A stretch of 64,000 nt of DNA, from positions 62,001 through 126,000 of the forward strand of contig CADALZ010000001.1 in NCBI GenBank assembly GCA_902788865.1, written 5' to 3'. Source of the DNA: an uncultured Bacteroidales bacterium. Lineage in GTDB: Bacteria; Bacteroidota; Bacteroidia; Bacteroidales; Bacteroidaceae. Positions 60,148-64,000 of this stretch are shown one piece after another (the first letter of the stretch is position 1; each line of letters starts with the position of its first letter). The position numbers and the translations under genes were made by a program. The notes under the pieces are model-generated. The model had not been told where the DNA came from, did not search any database, and saw only the letters and a program-made list of their open reading frames with translations.

Positions 60148-63123
60148 ATGCTTGACAAGAATAAAATCAGCCAACTTTACCTCCGTGATACGCAGTTTGC
60201 CACGTTGATGACCAAGCGTATCTACAACATTCTGCTCATAGCCAACCCCTACGATGCCTTCATGCTGGAAGACGATGGGCGTATAGAGGAGAAGATTTTC
60301 ATGGAGTATGCTGCACTTTCCATGCGCTATCCGCCCAGCTTCACCCTGGTATCGACCTACGAGGATGCACTGCAGGAGCTGGAGGCTCGCCCCATGGACC
60401 TCATCATCTGTATGCCTGGTACGGGCGACAATGAGAGCTTCAACGTGGCACGAAGCATCAAGGCGCAGTACGAGCACATCCCCATGGTGATACTGACGCC
60501 CTTCAGCCACGGCATCACCAAGCGTATGGCCAACGAGGACCTCTCGGCTTTCGAGTACATCTTCTGCTGGCTGGGCAATACAGACGTGCTGCTCTCTATC
60601 ATCAAGCTGATAGAGGACAAGATGAATCTGGAGCACGATGTGAAGGAGGTGGGTGTGCAGCTCTTGTTGCTGGTGGAAGACGGCATACGCTTCTACAGCA
60701 GCATACTGCCCAATCTCTATAAGTTCGTGCTGAAGCAGAGTCAGGCTTTCGCTACCGAGGCGCTGAACGCCCACCAGAGCAACCTGCGTATGCGCGGACG
60801 CCCCAAGATAGCGCTGGCCCGCACCTATGAGGAGGCTACGGAGATATACAATAAGTATAAGGACAACATCCTGGGTGTGATCACCGATGTGCGCTACCCC
60901 TTGGTGGAGGGACAACCCAAAGATCCGCTGGCAGGCATCAAGCTGTGTGGCTACATACGCAAACAAGATCCCTTCGTGCCACTCATCATACAGAGTGCAG
61001 AGAGTGTGAACAACCTGTATGCCAAGAAATTCCGCGCAGCCTTCGTGGACAAAAACTCCAAGAAGATGGATGTGGACTTGCGCCATATCATGCGTGAGAA
61101 GTGCGGCTTCGGCGACTTCATCTTCCGCAACCCTGTGACCCATGAGCAGATAGCCCGTGTGCGCAATCTGCGTGAGCTGCAAGACATCCTCTTCGCCCTG
61201 CCTACGGAGAGTTTCCTGTATCATATCAGCCGAAACCACATGAGCCGCTGGCTCTACAGCCGTGCCATCTTCCCCATCGCAGAGGCGCTACGCCCCATCA
61301 CGTGGGACAGTCTGCAGGATGTAGATGCCCACCGCCAGATCATCTTCGATGCCATCGTGAAGTACCGCAAGATGAAGAATCAAGGCGTGGTGGCCATCTT
61401 CAAGCGCGACCGCTTCGACAGCTATTCCAACTTCGCCCGCATCGGTGAAGGTTCGCTGGGCGGCAAGGGACGCGGCTTGGCATTCATAGACAACTTCCTG
61501 AAACGCCATCAGGAGTTTGAGGAGTTTGACAATGCCCGCGTGATGATACCTAAGACGCTGGTGCTCTGTACCGATATCTTCGACGAGTTCATGGAGAGCA
61601 ACGGCCTCTACGAGGTGGCTCTGAGTGATGCCGAGGACGATGTGATACTGCGCTACTTCCTGAAAGCGAAGTTGCCCGACCGACTGGTAGAGGACTTCTT
61701 CACCTTCTTCGACGTGGTGAAGAGCCCGATCGCCATACGCTCGTCGTCACTGCTGGAAGATTCACACTACCAACCGTTTGCGGGCATCTACAGCACCTAC
61801 ATGATTCCCTACCGCGACGATAAGTATGAGATGCTGCGCATGCTGAGTGACGCCATCAAGGGCGTGTATGCCTCAGTCTATTTCCGCGACTCAAAAGCCT
61901 ACATGCAGGCCACCAGCAACGTGATAGACACGGAGAAGATGGCGGTGATCCTCCAGGAGGTGGTGGGTAAGCAGTATGGCAACCACTACTACCCTTCAAT
62001 GAGCGGTGTGGGACGTTCGCTGAACTACTATCCTCTGGGCGATGAGAAGCCCGAAGAGGGCACGGTGAGTCTGGCGCTGGGTCTGGGAAAATACATCGTG
62101 GATGGCGGACTGACACTACGCTTCTCGCCCTACCACCCCAACCATGTGCTGCAGACCAGCGAGATGGAGATGGCACTACGCGAGACGCAGACACAGTTCT
62201 ATGCGCTGGATGTGACCAACAACGGACAGGACTTCTCCATCAATGATGGGTTCAACCTGCTGAAACTGCATGTGAGCGAGGCCGATAAAGATGGGTCGCT
62301 TAACTACATCGCTTCGACCTACGACCCATACGACCAGTGCATCTACGATGGCATCTACCCTGGTGGGCGCAAGGTGATCACCTTTGCCAACATCCTGCAG
62401 CATGAAGTATTCCCACTGGCTAAGATACTGCAACTCTCACTGAAATATGGTGAGGAGGAGATGCGCCGCCCTGTGGAGATAGAGTTCGCGGCCAACCTGA
62501 GCCACGAGAAGGAGAACCAAGGCACCTTCTACCTGCTACAGATACGTCCTATCGTGGACAGCAAGGAGAATCTGGACGAGGATCTGACCACCATCGATGA
62601 GGAGAGCCTGCTGCTGAAGTCGAACAACTCGCTGGGGCACGGCATCATGACCGACCTGCTGGATGTGGTCTATGTGAAGACGGATGGTTACTCTCCACAG
62701 AACAATCAAGAGATAGCCTGGGAGATAGAGAAGCTGAACCGCGACTTCCTGAACGCTGGGAAGAACTACATCTTGATAGGTCCTGGACGCTGGGGAAGCA
62801 GCGACACTTGGCTGGGCATCCCCGTGAAATGGCCACACATCAGTGCTGCCCGCATCATCGTGGAAGCTGGTCTGACCAACTACCGCGTAGATCCCAGCCA
62901 GGGCACTCACTTCTTCCAGAACCTCACCTCGTTTGGTGTGGGCTACTTCACCATCAATGCCTACATGAACGACGGCATCTACCGACAGGACTTCCTGAAT
63001 GCACAGCCTGCCGTACAGGAGACGAAATACCTGCGGCACGTACACTTCGAGCAGCCTGTGGTGGTGAAGATGGACGGCAAGAAGAAACTGGGAGTGGCTA
63101 TTTTGCCTCTAGAGGCAAAATAA
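60148..63123 (+). CDS. Receiver-receiver-PPDK_N protein (PEP/pyruvate-binding domain)
   Basis: This 991-residue protein has three parts. Residues 25-155 look like a response-regulator receiver fold without the usual phospho-Asp (I-I-C-M-P-G-T near 86-92) and without the conserved Lys. Residues 171-315 look like a second receiver with E177-D178, D247 in V-I-T-D-V-R, S283/S286 and K302, so it may accept phosphate. Residues about 430-850 are a PEP-synthase/PPDK ATP-binding domain with G-S-L-G-G-K-G-R-G-L-A near 435-445, R531-S-S-S-L-L-E-D and I-L-Q-E-V-V-G. The phosphohistidine and PEP-barrel domains of real PEP synthase are absent, so that name is misleading. The role is unknown; it may be a signal-controlled phosphotransfer enzyme. 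Confidence 0.82.
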   Translation: MLDKNKISQLYLRDTQFATLMTKRIYNILLIANPYDAFMLEDDGRIEEKIFMEYAALSMRYPPSFTLVSTYEDALQELEARPMDLIICMPGTGDNESFNVARSIKAQYEHIPMVILTPFSHGITKRMANEDLSAFEYIFCWLGNTDVLLSIIKLIEDKMNLEHDVKEVGVQLLLLVEDGIRFYSSILPNLYKFVLKQSQAFATEALNAHQSNLRMRGRPKIALARTYEEATEIYNKYKDNILGVITDVRYPLVEGQPKDPLAGIKLCGYIRKQDPFVPLIIQSAESVNNLYAKKFRAAFVDKNSKKMDVDLRHIMREKCGFGDFIFRNPVTHEQIARVRNLRELQDILFALPTESFLYHISRNHMSRWLYSRAIFPIAEALRPITWDSLQDVDAHRQIIFDAIVKYRKMKNQGVVAIFKRDRFDSYSNFARIGEGSLGGKGRGLAFIDNFLKRHQEFEEFDNARVMIPKTLVLCTDIFDEFMESNGLYEVALSDAEDDVILRYFLKAKLPDRLVEDFFTFFDVVKSPIAIRSSSLLEDSHYQPFAGIYSTYMIPYRDDKYEMLRMLSDAIKGVYASVYFRDSKAYMQATSNVIDTEKMAVILQEVVGKQYGNHYYPSMSGVGRSLNYYPLGDEKPEEGTVSLALGLGKYIVDGGLTLRFSPYHPNHVLQTSEMEMALRETQTQFYALDVTNNGQDFSINDGFNLLKLHVSEADKDGSLNYIASTYDPYDQCIYDGIYPGGRKVITFANILQHEVFPLAKILQLSLKYGEEEMRRPVEIEFAANLSHEKENQGTFYLLQIRPIVDSKENLDEDLTTIDEESLLLKSNNSLGHGIMTDLLDVVYVKTDGYSPQNNQEIAWEIEKLNRDFLNAGKNYILIGPGRWGSSDTWLGIPVKWPHISAARIIVEAGLTNYRVDPSQGTHFFQNLTSFGVGYFTINAYMNDGIYRQDFLNAQPAVQETKYLRHVHFEQPVVVKMDGKKKLGVAILPLEAK

Positions 63124-63140
63124 ATTAAAAAAATTATAAA

Positions 63141-63208
63141 ATTAAAAGATTAAAAATGCAAAGATGCAATATTGTCTCCAGTTTGCATTTTTGCATTTTT
63201 GCATTTTT
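63141..63208. repeat. Octamer repeats upstream of menA
   Basis: ATGCAAAG and ATGCAATA (63156-63171) face three GCATTTTT units (63185-63208), so the two sides can pair. The left part, 63141-63169, nearly repeats 25742-25772. Together they form most of the 89-bp gap. Confidence 0.75.
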
Positions 63209-63212
63209 GAAT

Positions 63213-64000
63213 ATGAAAACAAATTCAATACGTGCGTGGTTTCTGGCTTCAAGGCCGAAGACATTGGCAGGGGCACTGATTCCTGTGTTTCTGGGTATGG
63301 CACTGGCATTTCATGACGGCTGTCTGCATCCGCTCACGGCTGTGCTCTGCGGACTCTTTGCCTGTGGCATGCAGATAGCGGCTAACTTCATCAACGATTA
63401 TTACGACTTCAAGAAAGGAACCGACCGTGCAGACCGACTGGGGCCTGAACGTGCCTGTGCGCAAGGGTGGATCACCCCCGAAGCTATGAAGCGAGGGGTA
63501 TGGGTGACCATTGTCCTCTCTTGCGTAGCTGGAATGGGTGCTTTCTTCTTGGAGTATCAGAGTTTGCCTTATCATGGCTGGGAGCTTATCGGCATAGGAG
63601 CGCTGTGCGTAGTGTTCTGTATCCTCTATACCACTTGGCTGTCGTACTTAGGACTGGGCGACTTGCTGGTGCTGGTGTTCTTCGGATGGGTGCCTGTGCT
63701 GGGCACCTACTATGTGCAAGCCCACACGCTCACTCCCACGGCTTGGGTACTGGGTACCATCAGCGGACTGGTGATAGACGTGCTGCTGGTGATCAACAAC
63801 TACCGCGACCGTGACCAAGACCGCCTGAGCGGCAAGCGCACCATCATCGTGCGTTGGGGAGAGCCATTCGGCCGCTATCTGTTCCTCTGGTTGGGCATCA
63901 TCGCCACCCTGCTATCGGTGTATCTGCTCTACAACGACACCATCTCCGTGGCAGGCTTCTTCTTCTCCTCTTTGGTTTACCTTAGCCTACACATACGCAC
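63213..64000 (+). CDS. menA: 1,4-Dihydroxy-2-naphthoate polyprenyltransferase, N-terminal part
   Basis: The frame starts at ATG 63213 and is open for 262 codons to the window edge, so the C-terminus (about 30-50 residues) is missing. It begins with W-F-L-A-S-R-P-K-T-L-A-G-A near 8-20, the MenA start. The first Asp-rich motif is N-D-Y-Y-D-F-K-K-G-T-D near 69-79 and the second N-N-Y-R-D-R-D-Q-D near 195-203. Several membrane helices lie between. It attaches the polyprenyl chain in menaquinone synthesis at the inner membrane. Confidence 0.93.
   Translation, partial: MKTNSIRAWFLASRPKTLAGALIPVFLGMALAFHDGCLHPLTAVLCGLFACGMQIAANFINDYYDFKKGTDRADRLGPERACAQGWITPEAMKRGVWVTIVLSCVAGMGAFFLEYQSLPYHGWELIGIGALCVVFCILYTTWLSYLGLGDLLVLVFFGWVPVLGTYYVQAHTLTPTAWVLGTISGLVIDVLLVINNYRDRDQDRLSGKRTIIVRWGEPFGRYLFLWLGIIATLLSVYLLYNDTISVAGFFFSSLVYLSLHIR

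Noticed and set aside
60037..61239. A 400-codon minus-strand frame opposite the receiver-PPDK_N gene
   Set aside because: It mirrors a well-supported gene, overlaps the lipoprotein gene as well, and has His/Val/Leu-rich content typical of antisense frames.
1..64000. Insertion sequences, integrases, prophage or defence islands
   Set aside because: No transposase, integrase, restriction or toxin-antitoxin pair was recognised. The lone RHH gene at 40014-40214 has no toxin partner.

Overview
The window looks like a chromosomal segment of a Bacteroidales bacterium, most likely a member of the Prevotellaceae. Four things suggest this: repeated promoter elements of the Bacteroidetes primary sigma factor type (TTG, about 20 bp, TAnnTTTG); typical Bacteroidales families (DUF4290, DUF6377, a DUF5117-type metzincin, meso-diaminopimelate dehydrogenase, RseP beside IspC and RimM); a divergently expressed surface-polysaccharide locus; and frequent short heptamer repeats at gene ends. 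The genus is an inference. I see no rRNA, tRNA, CRISPR array, transposase or integrase.

Region 1 (about 1-29,530, nearly all minus strand) is a capsule or exopolysaccharide locus. From the promoter-proximal end it holds rfbA, rfbB, two UDP-glucose dehydrogenases, a UDP-glucuronate epimerase-like enzyme, gmd and fcl (GDP-fucose). Next comes a nonulosonic (legionaminic-type) acid pathway: LegB-like dehydratase, LegC-like aminotransferase, NeuC/LegG-like epimerase, a PLP decarboxylase, an ATP-grasp ligase, NeuB/LegI, NeuA/LegF and a PtmE-like nucleotidyltransferase. The assembly genes follow: Wzx flippase, asparagine-synthetase-like protein, sialyltransferase-like GT, acetyltransferase, Wzy polymerase, GT2, TupA-like ATP-grasp, a frameshifted acetyltransferase, a secreted beta-helix protein, GT4, WecG-type GT and the start of a YjbH-like protein cut by the window edge. 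The part up to about 18.7 kb is visibly AT-richer than the rest.

Region 2 (29.8-36.8 kb) holds the export genes on the plus strand (Wza-like SLBB protein, Wzz-like chain-length regulator), a four-helix-bundle (S23-type) gene framed by heptamer arrays, a class A acid phosphatase, rfbD and a low-complexity lipoprotein. No rfbC is present. Heptamer arrays related to CTCTAAA, CTAAGTT or CATTAAA sit in most gaps and also occur in frame inside fcl, ugd2 and rfbB.

Region 3 (37-64 kb) is mostly housekeeping: a metzincin, an SPFH/RHH/DUF1648 trio, an esterase-HAD fusion, nadD, a small membrane protein, gmk, yicC, tsaB, DUF4290, murA, rimM, ispC, rseP, a DUF6377 regulator, an oxidoreductase-DUF1080 pair, ddh, ruvA, gdhA, a GH20 hexosaminidase, a small lipoprotein, a 991-residue receiver-PPDK_N protein and the start of menA.

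Taken together, the capsule locus predicts a polymer with a nonulosonic acid, possible fucose, uronic acid and dTDP-sugar residues, made by a Wzx/Wzy/Wzz/Wza route. The most unusual point is that the nonulosonic acid operon has no recognisable LegH N-acetyltransferase and instead carries a PLP decarboxylase and an ATP-grasp ligase between its epimerase and its synthase.
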